Shown here in pieces: positions 7,342 through 16,300 of a DNA stretch of 64,000 bases. The stretch's first letter is position 1. The number at the start of each line of letters is the position of its first letter. Source of the stretch: Bradyrhizobium sp. WSM1743 (GTDB lineage: Bacteria > Pseudomonadota > Alphaproteobacteria > Rhizobiales > Xanthobacteraceae). Under the pieces are notes generated by a model. That model was not told the origin of the DNA. It ran no database searches and saw only the letters and a list, made by a program, of their open reading frames with translations. Location: positions 21,344-85,343 of the forward strand of contig NZ_AXAZ01000032.1 in assembly GCF_000473065.1 (NCBI RefSeq). Reading direction: 5' to 3'. Made by a program: the position numbers and the translations under genes.

Positions 7342-8319
7342 ATGAATCGCCGCCAGTTTCTCGCTTCGGGCGCTGCACTGTTCGCCGCCCGCCCAGGTTT
7401 TGCGCAGGAAGGCCCGTTCCGGACAAAATACTATCCCATCAGCCCGGGCATCGGCCTGCATGATCTCACGCCCGCCCCTGACGGCATGGTCTGGTTCACC
7501 GCACAGGGTAAGGGCCTGCTCGGCAGGCTCGATCCACGAGATGGCACTTTCAAGACCGTCAGCCTCGGCCAGGGCGCAGCGCCGCACGGCGTGACCATCG
7601 GGCCCGACGGCGCCCCCTGGATCACCGAGGGCGGCCAGAACGCGATCGCGCGGGTCGACCCCGGCGATCTCAAGGTGACGCTGTTCCGCCTCCCCGAGAA
7701 ATTCGCGCAGGCCAATCTCAACACCGGCGTCTTCGACAAGCAAGGCACCTACTGGTTCACAGGACAGTCCGGTTATTACGGCCGGCTTGTGCCGAAGACC
7801 GGAGAGATGACGGTCTTCAAGGCACCAAAGGGCATCGGGCCTTATGGCATCACCGTGACGCCCAAGGGCGACATCTGGTACGCCTCGCTTGCCGGCAGCT
7901 ACATCGCCAAAGTCGATCTTGCGACCGGCAATGCCGGCGTCGTGCAGCCGCCGACACCGAATGCGGGCTCACGCCGCGTTTGGTCGGATTCGAAGGGCCG
8001 GATCTGGGTCAGCGAGTGGAACAGCGGCCATGTGTCGGTGCATGATCCCGCCGACGGCTCCTGGAAGACCTGGAAGCTGCCGGGCGAACGCCCCCGCGCC
8101 TACGCGGTCTATGTTGATGATAAGGACAAGGTCTGGCTGAGCGATTTCTCTGCCAATGCCATCGTCCGCTTCGATCCTGCCACTGAAAAGTTCAACGTCT
8201 TCGTCAGCGACAAGGCGAATGCCGCCGTGCGCCAGCTCGACGGCAGGCCGGGCGAGCTCTGGGGCTGCGAGTCCGGCAACGATCGGATCGTCATGATCCA
8301 GACAATCGCCGCCGGTTGA
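7342..8319 (+). CDS. Tat-exported Vgb-like (virginiamycin B lyase family) beta-propeller protein
   Basis: 325 residues. MNRRQFLASGAALFAARPGFAQ is a twin-arginine leader, with cleavage expected after FAQ. The rest is a series of ~45-residue repeats with the recurrent pattern G(I/V)T..PDG..W.(T/A)...N.I.R.D (for example APDGMVWFTAQG, GPDGAPWITEGG, TPKGDIWYASLA, DSKGRIWVSEWN, DDKDKVWLSDFS), as in six- or seven-bladed propellers of the streptogramin lyase family. In environmental bacteria such proteins are mostly uncharacterised periplasmic proteins, so antibiotic inactivation should not be assumed. It is divergent from eno and precedes queF by 52 bases. Confidence 0.85.
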   Translation: MNRRQFLASGAALFAARPGFAQEGPFRTKYYPISPGIGLHDLTPAPDGMVWFTAQGKGLLGRLDPRDGTFKTVSLGQGAAPHGVTIGPDGAPWITEGGQNAIARVDPGDLKVTLFRLPEKFAQANLNTGVFDKQGTYWFTGQSGYYGRLVPKTGEMTVFKAPKGIGPYGITVTPKGDIWYASLAGSYIAKVDLATGNAGVVQPPTPNAGSRRVWSDSKGRIWVSEWNSGHVSVHDPADGSWKTWKLPGERPRAYAVYVDDKDKVWLSDFSANAIVRFDPATEKFNVFVSDKANAAVRQLDGRPGELWGCESGNDRIVMIQTIAAG

Positions 8320-8371
8320 CGGCAGCGGCATTTGCGTCCATCCCGGCATCCGAAAACAGGATGTGACGACG

Positions 8372-8824
8372 ATGGCGAAAAAGTCCCTTCAGCTCGGCCG
8401 CGCGGTCGAGTGGCCGCACACACCGGAAGAAGCCCAGCTCGACCGCGTGCGCAATCCGCAAAAGGGCACCGATTACCTGGTGCGCTTCACCGTGCCGGAA
8501 TTCACCTCGCTCTGCCCGGTCACGGGCCAGCCGGATTTCGCGCATCTGATGATCGACTACGCGCCGGGTGCGTGGCTGCTGGAGTCGAAATCCCTCAAGC
8601 TTTACATCGCGAGCTTCCGCAATCACGGCGCCTTCCACGAGGACTGCACCGTCCTGATCGGCAAGCGCATCGCTTCCGAGATCAAGCCGAAATGGCTACG
8701 CATCGGCGGTTACTGGTATCCGCGCGGCGGTATCCCCATCGACGTGTTCTGGCAGACCGGCCGCGTGCCGAAAGGCCTGTGGGTGCCAGAACAGGGCGTC
8801 GCGCCCTATCGCGGGCGGGGTTGA
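8372..8824 (+). CDS. queF: NADPH-dependent 7-cyano-7-deazaguanine reductase
   Basis: 150 residues, the short unimodular QueF type. It reduces preQ0 to preQ1 in queuosine biosynthesis for tRNA wobble position 34. Seen: the active-site Cys in FTSLCPVTGQPDF (Cys forms the thioimide, Asp follows), the NADPH/substrate region SKSLKLYIASFRNHGAFHED split over residues ~75-95, and the C-terminal IGGYWYPRGGI and VAPYRGRG. I prefer the ATG at 8372 (MAKKSLQLG, as in relatives); a GTG nine bases upstream is in frame. The last 134 bases recur in degraded form at 12480-12613. The other queuosine genes are not in the window. Confidence 0.95.
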   Translation: MAKKSLQLGRAVEWPHTPEEAQLDRVRNPQKGTDYLVRFTVPEFTSLCPVTGQPDFAHLMIDYAPGAWLLESKSLKLYIASFRNHGAFHEDCTVLIGKRIASEIKPKWLRIGGYWYPRGGIPIDVFWQTGRVPKGLWVPEQGVAPYRGRG

Positions 8825-8878
8825 GCCTCGGGCGTGAGCGCGCAATGCCGCGGGGCAAGCAAGCGTCGCAAGCGGTAT

Positions 8879-10642
8879 CTATTCGGGCAGCCCGGCGAGC
8901 TTCAAACCGTCATAGAAGCGATTGCGCTCCAGCCAGAACGCCGGGTTGCGCGAGTACTCGGATGCTTTCAAGCTGCTGACAGTGTGGCCCGGACTACGTT
9001 TTTGATACTCGATCAGGTTGGCTTTGGCCTGTTCGCTGCGCCCGTGCAGCGCATCGATGGCGGCGAGCCATTGCCAGGCAAAGCCATTTTGTGGACTGCT
9101 GATCGTCGCCTGGCGCATATGCGCGTAGGCAACATCGTCGTGGTGCAGATGGAATTCGGCCATTCCGAGCGTAAAGTAGCCTCGGCTCACCTGCTCGGAG
9201 TCCAGGGGATCGAGACGGAGCGAGAGCATGACCGGCTCGGCGACCTCTTCCGGACGGCCTTGTTGCAGTTTCAGAAAGCCAAGTCGCTGGAGCGCGCGCG
9301 GCTGGTTCGGATAGAGCGCAAGCACGCGATGGATGGCCTGTTCCGCGTCATCGATCCGACCTTGCACGGACAATACGAGGCTGCGCACGTAGTTTGCGCG
9401 GGGATCATTGGGCTGGAGCGCCAATGATCGTTCGATCGCCTGGGCCGCAAGCGTGGTTTGGCTCTCTGGCGCCTCGCTCCATCTGGCCAACACCTCTGTG
9501 ATGTAACTGAGGGCAAGTCCCGTCAACGCAGACGCGGAATCGGGATCTAGTTGCAGTGATTGCTCGAACAGAGCCCGGGCCCGCTGCGCCTCCGCCTGCG
9601 TGCGCATGCGCTTCAGCGAGCGCCAGCCCTGCAGCGTCGGATCGATGGCTGCGAAGGTGCGCCCGGCATAAGGCCTCTCAAAAGACGGTCCGGCCTCGTC
9701 GATGCGGACCTTCAGCTCATTGGCGATGCGTGCGGAGACGTCGCGCCGCCAATTCCATCCGGCTTGTTCAGCGTAGTCGAACCGACCCGACCACACCACT
9801 GCGTCGGTGGCACTCGCCTGCAGCTTCAGGGCGATCGAGACGGCTTCGCCTTGGCGCTGCACGCTGCCACTCAAAACATAAGCAACGTGCAATCGGCGGC
9901 CGAGCTGCGACGCATCGCTATCGGGCCCAGGCCCCATCGGAGGTCCGATCACGAGCGTGTCGGGCAGGCGCGAGATTTCGATCATGAGATCGTCACTAAT
10001 GGCCTCGGCGAGGTCGGCGGCGTTTTCGCCGCCGACACCCGCGAGCGGCAAAATCGTGATCGTGTTCTTGCTGACGAGGCCGCCGGTTTGTCCCCGGTGT
10101 GGAAGCCCGAACCAGAGCGCGGCGCTAAGTGAGACGGTGCAAGCGATCCCGAGTGCAACCAGCCACGGCAATGATCGGCTGCGCGCCGCCACGAGTGGCG
10201 ACGAGGCCTGCGTGCGGGCGGCATTCTCCCCGCCGGCGGGCGCATCAAGAGCAGGTGGCGCATCGAGGAACGTTGCGTCCAGCAAATAGCCACGGCGCGG
10301 TACGGTTTTGATCAACCGCTGATCGCCGCCCAGTGCCGCTCGAAGCTCGCTGATGCACTGGACCAAGGAATCGTCGGTGACCGCCACATTGGGCCAAACC
10401 GCGTCCGCCAGCTCATCCTTGCTCAACAGCCGGCCGGGATGACGGGCGAGATGAACCAGCAGCGCAAAGCTCTTCGGGCGCAAGGCGACCGGATCGCCGC
10501 GGACACGCAATTCGCCGCGCTCCAGGTCGACGTCAAAACCGGCGAAATGAAGCGTGCCAAGAGAAGGCCGGCGAGAAGCCGGGCTCAATTCGTCTCCACC
10601 AGCCGTGCCTGGTTTGGTTTTCGTGCCAATTTCGGCGTTCAT
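8879..10642 (-). CDS. CadC-like regulator: winged-helix DNA-binding domain, one membrane segment, TPR region
   Basis: 587 residues. Residues ~30-125 form an OmpR/PhoB-type winged helix (VALRPKSFALLVHLARHPGRLLSK and RLIKTVPRRGYLL). A single hydrophobic segment lies near residues 160-180 (LPWLVALGIACTVSLSAALW). The rest carries an adenylate-cyclase-associated-like region and several TPR-type repeats (ALFEQSLQLDPDSASALTGL, IERSLALQPNDPRANYV, IHRVLALYPNQPRALQRLG). The layout matches rhizobial membrane-bound CadC-like regulators that sense through their C-terminal domain. It is divergent from the amidase gene (136-base shared gap), its most likely target. The signal is unknown. The start at 10640-10642 has only a weak ribosome-binding site. 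Confidence 0.85.
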   Translation of the reverse strand: MNAEIGTKTKPGTAGGDELSPASRRPSLGTLHFAGFDVDLERGELRVRGDPVALRPKSFALLVHLARHPGRLLSKDELADAVWPNVAVTDDSLVQCISELRAALGGDQRLIKTVPRRGYLLDATFLDAPPALDAPAGGENAARTQASSPLVAARSRSLPWLVALGIACTVSLSAALWFGLPHRGQTGGLVSKNTITILPLAGVGGENAADLAEAISDDLMIEISRLPDTLVIGPPMGPGPDSDASQLGRRLHVAYVLSGSVQRQGEAVSIALKLQASATDAVVWSGRFDYAEQAGWNWRRDVSARIANELKVRIDEAGPSFERPYAGRTFAAIDPTLQGWRSLKRMRTQAEAQRARALFEQSLQLDPDSASALTGLALSYITEVLARWSEAPESQTTLAAQAIERSLALQPNDPRANYVRSLVLSVQGRIDDAEQAIHRVLALYPNQPRALQRLGFLKLQQGRPEEVAEPVMLSLRLDPLDSEQVSRGYFTLGMAEFHLHHDDVAYAHMRQATISSPQNGFAWQWLAAIDALHGRSEQAKANLIEYQKRSPGHTVSSLKASEYSRNPAFWLERNRFYDGLKLAGLPE

Positions 10643-10778
10643 TCGGCGCTCTTTCGGGTGTCGCGGCGCCAGCGCGCCTAATCTTTCCCACGGCGACGAT
10701 GCCGTCGTCACGCTTGCCCGCAATGCTAATCCAAATCGAGGGGAATTGGCACGTGGGATCGGCCAAAGGGAGCCAGCC

Positions 10779-12362
10779 ATGACCATGGACCGACGTTCGT
10801 TTCTCGGGGTGGCCGCCAGTACCATCGTGACCCTGGCGGAGACAGCGCCGAGCCCGGCCTCCGGCCAGGCGGCCCTGCCGCCGTCCCCTTCGGGGCGCGA
10901 CCTGGCTTATGCTAATGTTAGCCAATTGCGAGCATTGCTCGATGCACGCAAGATATCGGCAACGGAATTGGTCGAGCACGCGATCGGCCGGATCGAGGTC
11001 CTTGATCCCCGCGTCAATGCGGTGGTCGTCCGTGACTTCGAGCGGGCCCGCGCGGCGGCGCGCGACGCGGACGCCGCGCTCACGCGTGGTGAGCGCCGGC
11101 CGCTGCTCGGAATCCCCATGACGGTCAAGGAGTCCTTCAACGTCGGCGGCCTGCCGACCACGTGGGGTTTACCGACCGGCCGCGATTGGCGGGCCGCCGA
11201 AGATGCTGTGGCGGTCACCCGGCTAAAGGCGGCGGGAGCCGTGATCCTGGGCAAGACCAATATCGCCTTATCCATTGCCGACTGGCAAAGTTCCAACCCT
11301 ATCTATGGGACGACGAACAATCCGTGGGATCTCAAGCGCTCGCCCGGCGGCTCATCCGGCGGATCGGCTGCCGCGCTGGCGGCCGGCTATGTGCCGCTGG
11401 AGCTAGGGTCCGATCTCAGTGCTTCGCTGCGCGTGCCCGCGCATCTGTGCGGCGTGTTCGCCCACAAGCCCACCTTCAATCTGGTCCCGCAGCGCGGCCA
11501 TGCGCCGCCGCGCTCGCCGGCCCTGGGGACCGATTTGACTAATGGAATGGGCGTCTGCGGGCCAATGGCCCGCACTGCCGCTGATCTGTCGTTGGCATTG
11601 GATGTCATCGCCGGACCGGATGACTATGAGGCTGCGGCCTACCGCCTCCAACTTCCTCCCCCGCGACACGATATGCTGAAGGAATTTCGCGTTCTGGTGC
11701 TCGACAGTCATCCTCTTTTGCCGGTGGCGCAGGAGATACGGGACACGATCGATCAACTCGCGAACCGACTGGCAGCGACAGGTGCGACGGTCGCACGATC
11801 CAGCTCGCTGTTACCCGACCTCGCCGAGTCCGCTCGCTTGCATACCCGCCTGGTGCGCAATTTCACCGCGTTCGGCCGCCCTCCCGAGTTCTTCAAGGAG
11901 ATTCAGGAGAAGGTCGCAGCGCTGAAGCCGGATGACGACAGTCTGAAGGCCTGGCGGACGCGCGCGCCGCTGCTGAGTCACCACGAGGTGATGGCAGCGG
12001 AAATCGCGCGTGCCCGTCTGCGCCAGCAATGGACCGGTCTGTTCAGGGAGTTCGACGTGGTTCTCTGTCCGCCGTTTGCCGTGACTGCATTCGCGCACGA
12101 TCACAGGCCGGATCAGGAGGATCGCACGATCGATATCGACGGCGCGCACCACCCCTATTTGTCCCTCATCGTATGGGCAACGCTCGCGACGCCGCCTGGC
12201 TTGCCCGCAACGGTGATACCAGCCGGGCAATCGAAGACCGGCCTTCCCATCGGCGTCCAGATCATCGGCCCCCTGTACGAGGACCGCACCACCCTTGCCT
12301 TCGCCCGATTGCTCGAACGGGAGTACGGGGGATTTACAAGGCCGCCGGATATAGCTCGATGA
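10779..12362 (+). CDS. Amidase signature family hydrolase with Tat leader
   Basis: 527 residues. MTMDRRSFLGVAASTIVTL is a twin-arginine leader, so the enzyme is probably periplasmic. The amidase signature is complete in outline: the catalytic Lys in GIPMTVKESFN, the glycine/serine stretch RSPGGSSGGSAAALAAG, and the nucleophile region GSDLSASLRVPA, where the usual GGS reads SAS and the Ser is retained. C-terminal elements ATPPGLPATVIPAG and LPIGVQIIGP are typical. It cleaves an amide bond of unknown substrate. AAGGGAG lies about 7 bases before the ATG. The divergent CadC-like regulator probably controls it. Both genes lie between the two queF 3' copies. Confidence 0.9.
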   Translation: MTMDRRSFLGVAASTIVTLAETAPSPASGQAALPPSPSGRDLAYANVSQLRALLDARKISATELVEHAIGRIEVLDPRVNAVVVRDFERARAAARDADAALTRGERRPLLGIPMTVKESFNVGGLPTTWGLPTGRDWRAAEDAVAVTRLKAAGAVILGKTNIALSIADWQSSNPIYGTTNNPWDLKRSPGGSSGGSAAALAAGYVPLELGSDLSASLRVPAHLCGVFAHKPTFNLVPQRGHAPPRSPALGTDLTNGMGVCGPMARTAADLSLALDVIAGPDDYEAAAYRLQLPPPRHDMLKEFRVLVLDSHPLLPVAQEIRDTIDQLANRLAATGATVARSSSLLPDLAESARLHTRLVRNFTAFGRPPEFFKEIQEKVAALKPDDDSLKAWRTRAPLLSHHEVMAAEIARARLRQQWTGLFREFDVVLCPPFAVTAFAHDHRPDQEDRTIDIDGAHHPYLSLIVWATLATPPGLPATVIPAGQSKTGLPIGVQIIGPLYEDRTTLAFARLLEREYGGFTRPPDIAR

Positions 12363-12410
12363 TCAGCTCGGGCGTTCAGTGCTGCAAGCAGAGCGGACGT
12401 CGGTGAGCGC

Positions 12411-12476
12411 CGATGTGGAGTTCGAGACAGACCACGGGCGTGTCGGCAAGCACATCGGCGCTGCGGCTTCTCCCCG
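12411..12476 (-). pseudogene. Fragment of a cyclic-nucleotide-binding domain, related to that of the glutaminase gene
   Basis: Read on the minus strand this short stretch encodes RSADVLADTPVVCLEL, which resembles RSADVFADTPITCLEL in the C-terminal domain of the glutaminase fusion gene (16301-18175). At DNA level 12421-12470 matches 16439-16488 at about 80% by eye. There is no start, no stop in register and no remaining domain on either side, so it is a remnant. It lies directly before the queF fragment. Confidence 0.6.
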
Positions 12477-12479
12477 GGA

Positions 12480-12613
12480 CCGAAGTTCTTACGCATCGGC
12501 GGCTACTGGTATCCGCGCGGCGGCATCCCGATCGACGTGTTCTGGCAGACCGGCCGCGTGCCGAAAGGCCTCTGGGTGTCCGAGCAAGGCGTCGCGCCCT
12601 ATCGGGGGCGGGC
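12480..12613 (+). pseudogene. queF: Degraded duplicate of the queF 3' end
   Basis: This segment encodes PKFLRIGGYWYPRGGIPI and onward through GVAPYRGRA, the last ~44 residues of QueF, with roughly 15 base differences from 8687-8820, many at third codon positions. The queF stop codon has been lost and the N-terminal part with the catalytic Cys is absent, so no enzyme can be made. Together with 8687-8820 it forms an imperfect direct repeat flanking the regulator/amidase pair. Confidence 0.88.
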
Positions 12614-12629
12614 TAGCTCGAGCCTGCGT

Positions 12630-15600
12630 TCACCACGCGTACCGCACCATGCCCTTGCCTGCGTAGGATCGCGTGACGCCCGAGAATTCGCCTTCGAACG
12701 TGCCGGCGGCCGACCAGCCGTTCAGCCACTTCTTCTCGACCGATCCCGTCACCAGTGCCGAGTCCGAGGCCATCGCCGCGCCGTTCACGACGAAACTCGC
12801 ACCGGGCAGCGTCTGGAACGTGGCGCCAATGACACGGTCCGGATTGAAATCATGCGCCCAGGCAAGCCGCCCGCGCAGCGTGACGATGCCGTCGGCCTGA
12901 GCAAAGGCCTTATCGGTGCGCAGGCCGAGCTCGGTCCGGGTGTCGGTAACGGTTCTGGCGCCGTACGTCAGCGCAAACTGGCTGCTGCCAACGATCGCCT
13001 GCTCGGCGTAGGCCGGCAGGTCGAAGGTGGTGAACTGGGCCGACGCATAAGGCGTGAGACCGACGCCATGTGCCACGAAGCGATAGCCGCCTTCGAGCCG
13101 GCCGGAATATGTGTTGGCATCGAACTCGGCGCGCAGGCGGTCGACGCCGGCAACCGTCACCGTGCGATCGGTCGTGATATTCTGCCAGCCATAGGCCAGC
13201 GCGCCGGAGATGTAGGCTGGCCCCACGACATGCCGGAAGAACGCGCCGGCCTGGAACAGGTCCGACCGGCCGCCACCGAGCGCATTCGCCACGGTAAAGT
13301 TGGTGCCGCCGCCGGCAAGCGCGAAGCCGACCAGCGTATCGCGGGAGATGCGATAATCTGCGCCGACAGCGGTGCCGTAGAGGTTGCTGGTGGTGGTGTT
13401 CGAACCGATGCCGGTGTTTCCGTCGGTTTGCTGCGCCCCGCCGAACGCCGCTGCCCAGACGCTCCACCGCTGCTCGAACGAGGGCGCAACCGGCGCCTTG
13501 GTGTAGATCGCGGCAAAAGCATCGCGCTCGGTCTTGCTGTGACCTGCGCTCTTTGCCGCATAAGCCAGGCTCTCGTCGGCATAAGCGTTCGAAGCACCAT
13601 CGGCGCTGATGGGCTCGCCGCGCCCGGCGATGAACGGGTCCGTCATCACGCCCATGAACTGGTTCATGGCATTGAACGTCGCCTGCTGGGGCGCGCTGCC
13701 CACCTCGCCAGAGAGCTGCGTCAAGCCGCTAGGCGTAAGGCCGCCGAACGCGACCGGGATCGTGCCGTTGGTGTTGAAATAATTGATGATCGCGTTGCCG
13801 ACGTTCTGCTGATTGCCGTTGAGATTGCCGGACGGGGGCACGAAGTTCAGCGCAAGATTCAGATAGGCATGGGTGGTGTCATAGCTCAGCGTCGTGTGGA
13901 AGCCCGACGGCAGGCCGGTGTTCGCCACGATGGGATCGAAATGGCCGCTGATGCTGCCCGCATTCAGGATCGTGTACTGCTTGGCGACGTAAGAGCCAGC
14001 GACAAAATGCGCACCGACGGTGGCGCCGCCAAGTGTTGCGCTTCCCGTCACATTGGCAAAGCTGGAGGTTACGGGATCGACGAAAACACTGAACAGGGCC
14101 CCTGATTGCATCGCGAGGCTTGCCACGGTCATGGACGTTCCCGGCCCGCCCGCACCGCCCGGCGAGAAAATGCCACCCGCGGTGACCTGGAGCGCCCCCA
14201 CCGTGCCGATGCCGGCCAGCGCTGCAGTCGCATTCACCGTGGTGAGGCTCGATGACGCCATCGAGCCATCGACAACGAGCGTGCCACCGTTGACCGTGGT
14301 CGTGCCCGTATAGGCGCTGCCGTCGCCCGTCAGGCTCATGATGCCGGAGCCGGTCTTCACGAAGGCGCCACTCCCGGTCAAGGATCCCGCGAAGGTCGAG
14401 GACGAATTGTCGCCCCCGACGGTGAAGACAAACGCGCCCGTATTCAGCTGGGTGCCGGCAACGCCTGCGAGCGAGCCGTAGGTCGCACCGCCGGAGGTCG
14501 AGTAGACATTCGCGCCGGCAACCGTCAGATCCACCCGTCCCGTGACGCTCCCGCCATAGGTGTTCATCGAAGCGAGACTGCCGGACAGTGTCGCGTTGCC
14601 GTTGATCGTCCCATAGAGCTGGATGTATCCGCCAGCGGCGTTGATCGATCCATTGATCGTCCCGGTGGGGTCGACGACAATATTGGCGCCGATGGCGTTG
14701 CTGATAGTGTTTGTCGCATTCAGCGTTCCCGTGACTCCGAGATTGCCGTTGTTGGTCACGTTCGTCGCATTGACCGCCCGGCCGGCATCGATTGATGTCG
14801 CGTGAATCATCGCATTGGACTGGTTGATCAGCGTCGTGACGGTGAGATCGCCGCCTGAGACAAAAAGGTCTGATGTGGTACCGGTGGTCAGGGTCCCGTT
14901 GACGGTGAGCGCACCGGTCACCGTGAAAGTACCGCTTTGATGGTCGACGTTGCCGTTGATCGTGCCGGCTGCGTTCGCGGTGCCGGAATTCGTCAGTCCG
15001 CCATTGACCGTTCCAGTCGTCGTGAAGGTGCCGCCGGCTGCGTTCGTCGTCCCGGCAGTCGTCGTTACCGTACCGCCGTTGGTGAAGGTGCCGGCGTTGT
15101 TGGCGATGCTGGTCGCGCTCAGCGTCCGGCCTGCCGAGACCTGGACCGCGGTGGCCGAGGTCGAATTGTTCGTGAGCGCCGTGATGCCGGTGAAGCTGCC
15201 GAACTGCACGGCCAGGGTCGACGTCCCGTTGTTGGTCACCGCACCATTGGTGGTGAGATCGCCGATCAGCGCGAAGGAGCCGCTGCCCTGGTTGGTGATG
15301 CCATCGTTGAACACGCCCCTCGCGTTGGCTGTGCCCGAATTCGTCAGCCCGCCGTTGACCGTGCCCGTCGTGTTGAAGGTGCCGGAATTGGTCGTGCCGC
15401 CGGTCGTCGTGATCGAGCCGTTGTTGAAGATCGTGCCACCGTTGTTGGCAATCGTGGTCACGGAGACGACGCCGGCGGGAATGTTGGAGAAATTGCCGGT
15501 GTTGGTGATGTCGCCGGTCAGGGTGCCTTGATTGCTGGAGATCGCACTGTTGGTCAGCGACGTGTTCAGAGTGCCGGTGTTGATGAAGGTTCCGGCGGTC

Positions 15601-16067
15601 ACGCTGGTGGTGTTGAACGAGTTGGTGCCGGACAGCGTCAACCGGCTCGACCCTGCCTGCGAGATCGTGGCGCCCGTCATGTTGTTGCTGATCGAGATGA
15701 AAGTGCCGACGCCGACGGCATTGTTGGTGATGCCGCTGAAAAAATTCACCGCCTGACCGCTTATCGTGTAGCCCGGGGACGCAGCGTCGAAAATCCAGGA
15801 CTGGGGTACGATGGGGCCAAGGGTAACGGTGACGGCCGTCGTGCCCGTGCCGGAAAAGGTCGCGGTTTCGCCCGCGTTGGCGGGGACGGTGCCTGTCGAC
15901 CAATTGGTCGGCTCGTTGTAATTGCCGTTGTCGACCCCGCCGTCCTGCCAGACCTGCGCTCGCGCCAGGGACGGCAGCAATAGAACCGTCGCAAGAGCTG
16001 TGCCGGCCAACAAAGCCCTAGTTAAGACGGCCCCACGCGTGAGTCCAACCCCGCCTGCCCCGATCAT
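12630..16067 (-). CDS. Type V autotransporter with Asn/Thr-rich passenger
   Basis: 1145 residues. The N-terminus (MIGAGGVGLTRGAVLTRALL onward) is a long signal peptide ending ARA before QVWQDG. A passenger of about 800 residues is built from degenerate N/T/G-rich strands (INTGTLNTSLTNS, TTGTVNGGLTNSGTANA), as in beta-helix adhesins, with an autotransporter-associated repeat (YTGTTTVNGGTLVVDG) near residue 630. The last ~270 residues form the outer-membrane beta-barrel (RWSVWAAAFGG to the terminal MVRYAW, an aromatic C-terminus). It is exported by Sec and the BAM complex and shown on or released from the surface. The ATG at 16065-16067 is preferred; a TTG 48 bases upstream has no ribosome-binding site. 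Role in attachment is inferred. Confidence 0.9.
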   Translation of the reverse strand: MIGAGGVGLTRGAVLTRALLAGTALATVLLLPSLARAQVWQDGGVDNGNYNEPTNWSTGTVPANAGETATFSGTGTTAVTVTLGPIVPQSWIFDAASPGYTISGQAVNFFSGITNNAVGVGTFISISNNMTGATISQAGSSRLTLSGTNSFNTTSVTAGTFINTGTLNTSLTNSAISSNQGTLTGDITNTGNFSNIPAGVVSVTTIANNGGTIFNNGSITTTGGTTNSGTFNTTGTVNGGLTNSGTANARGVFNDGITNQGSGSFALIGDLTTNGAVTNNGTSTLAVQFGSFTGITALTNNSTSATAVQVSAGRTLSATSIANNAGTFTNGGTVTTTAGTTNAAGGTFTTTGTVNGGLTNSGTANAAGTINGNVDHQSGTFTVTGALTVNGTLTTGTTSDLFVSGGDLTVTTLINQSNAMIHATSIDAGRAVNATNVTNNGNLGVTGTLNATNTISNAIGANIVVDPTGTINGSINAAGGYIQLYGTINGNATLSGSLASMNTYGGSVTGRVDLTVAGANVYSTSGGATYGSLAGVAGTQLNTGAFVFTVGGDNSSSTFAGSLTGSGAFVKTGSGIMSLTGDGSAYTGTTTVNGGTLVVDGSMASSSLTTVNATAALAGIGTVGALQVTAGGIFSPGGAGGPGTSMTVASLAMQSGALFSVFVDPVTSSFANVTGSATLGGATVGAHFVAGSYVAKQYTILNAGSISGHFDPIVANTGLPSGFHTTLSYDTTHAYLNLALNFVPPSGNLNGNQQNVGNAIINYFNTNGTIPVAFGGLTPSGLTQLSGEVGSAPQQATFNAMNQFMGVMTDPFIAGRGEPISADGASNAYADESLAYAAKSAGHSKTERDAFAAIYTKAPVAPSFEQRWSVWAAAFGGAQQTDGNTGIGSNTTTSNLYGTAVGADYRISRDTLVGFALAGGGTNFTVANALGGGRSDLFQAGAFFRHVVGPAYISGALAYGWQNITTDRTVTVAGVDRLRAEFDANTYSGRLEGGYRFVAHGVGLTPYASAQFTTFDLPAYAEQAIVGSSQFALTYGARTVTDTRTELGLRTDKAFAQADGIVTLRGRLAWAHDFNPDRVIGATFQTLPGASFVVNGAAMASDSALVTGSVEKKWLNGWSAAGTFEGEFSGVTRSYAGKGMVRYAW
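14970..15455. repeat. Internal coding duplication in the autotransporter passenger
   Basis: 14970-15110 and 15321-15455 are similar at DNA level (for example CCGAATTCGTCAG, then CGTTGACCGT, shared in register) and encode the two copies of TTTGTVNGGLTNSGTANA with their flanks. The repeat unit reflects duplication of beta-helix rungs. It is not a CRISPR or mobile repeat. Confidence 0.65.
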
Positions 16068-16300
16068 TGAAATCCCGCTGGGCCCCTGCGCCACCCTCAA
16101 TTGCCAGATAATCAAAACAGGAAATATCTAGCTGCTTCGCCACCGTCGAACCATCGACAACCGGTTTCGTCGCAGAATGAGTCGGCGATTTCCCCTGCGG
16201 TGTGATTGGAGAGCAACAGAGGGTTGCATATTTACCGGGCACCCGGCAAGATCGGACTGGAATTTCGGTCAGCCGTGAGGCGCATCAATGCGCCCAACCT

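Noticed and set aside
14900..15460. Regularly spaced repeats that could suggest a CRISPR or minisatellite
   Set aside because: They are in frame within the autotransporter passenger, imperfect, and encode beta-helix-like units.
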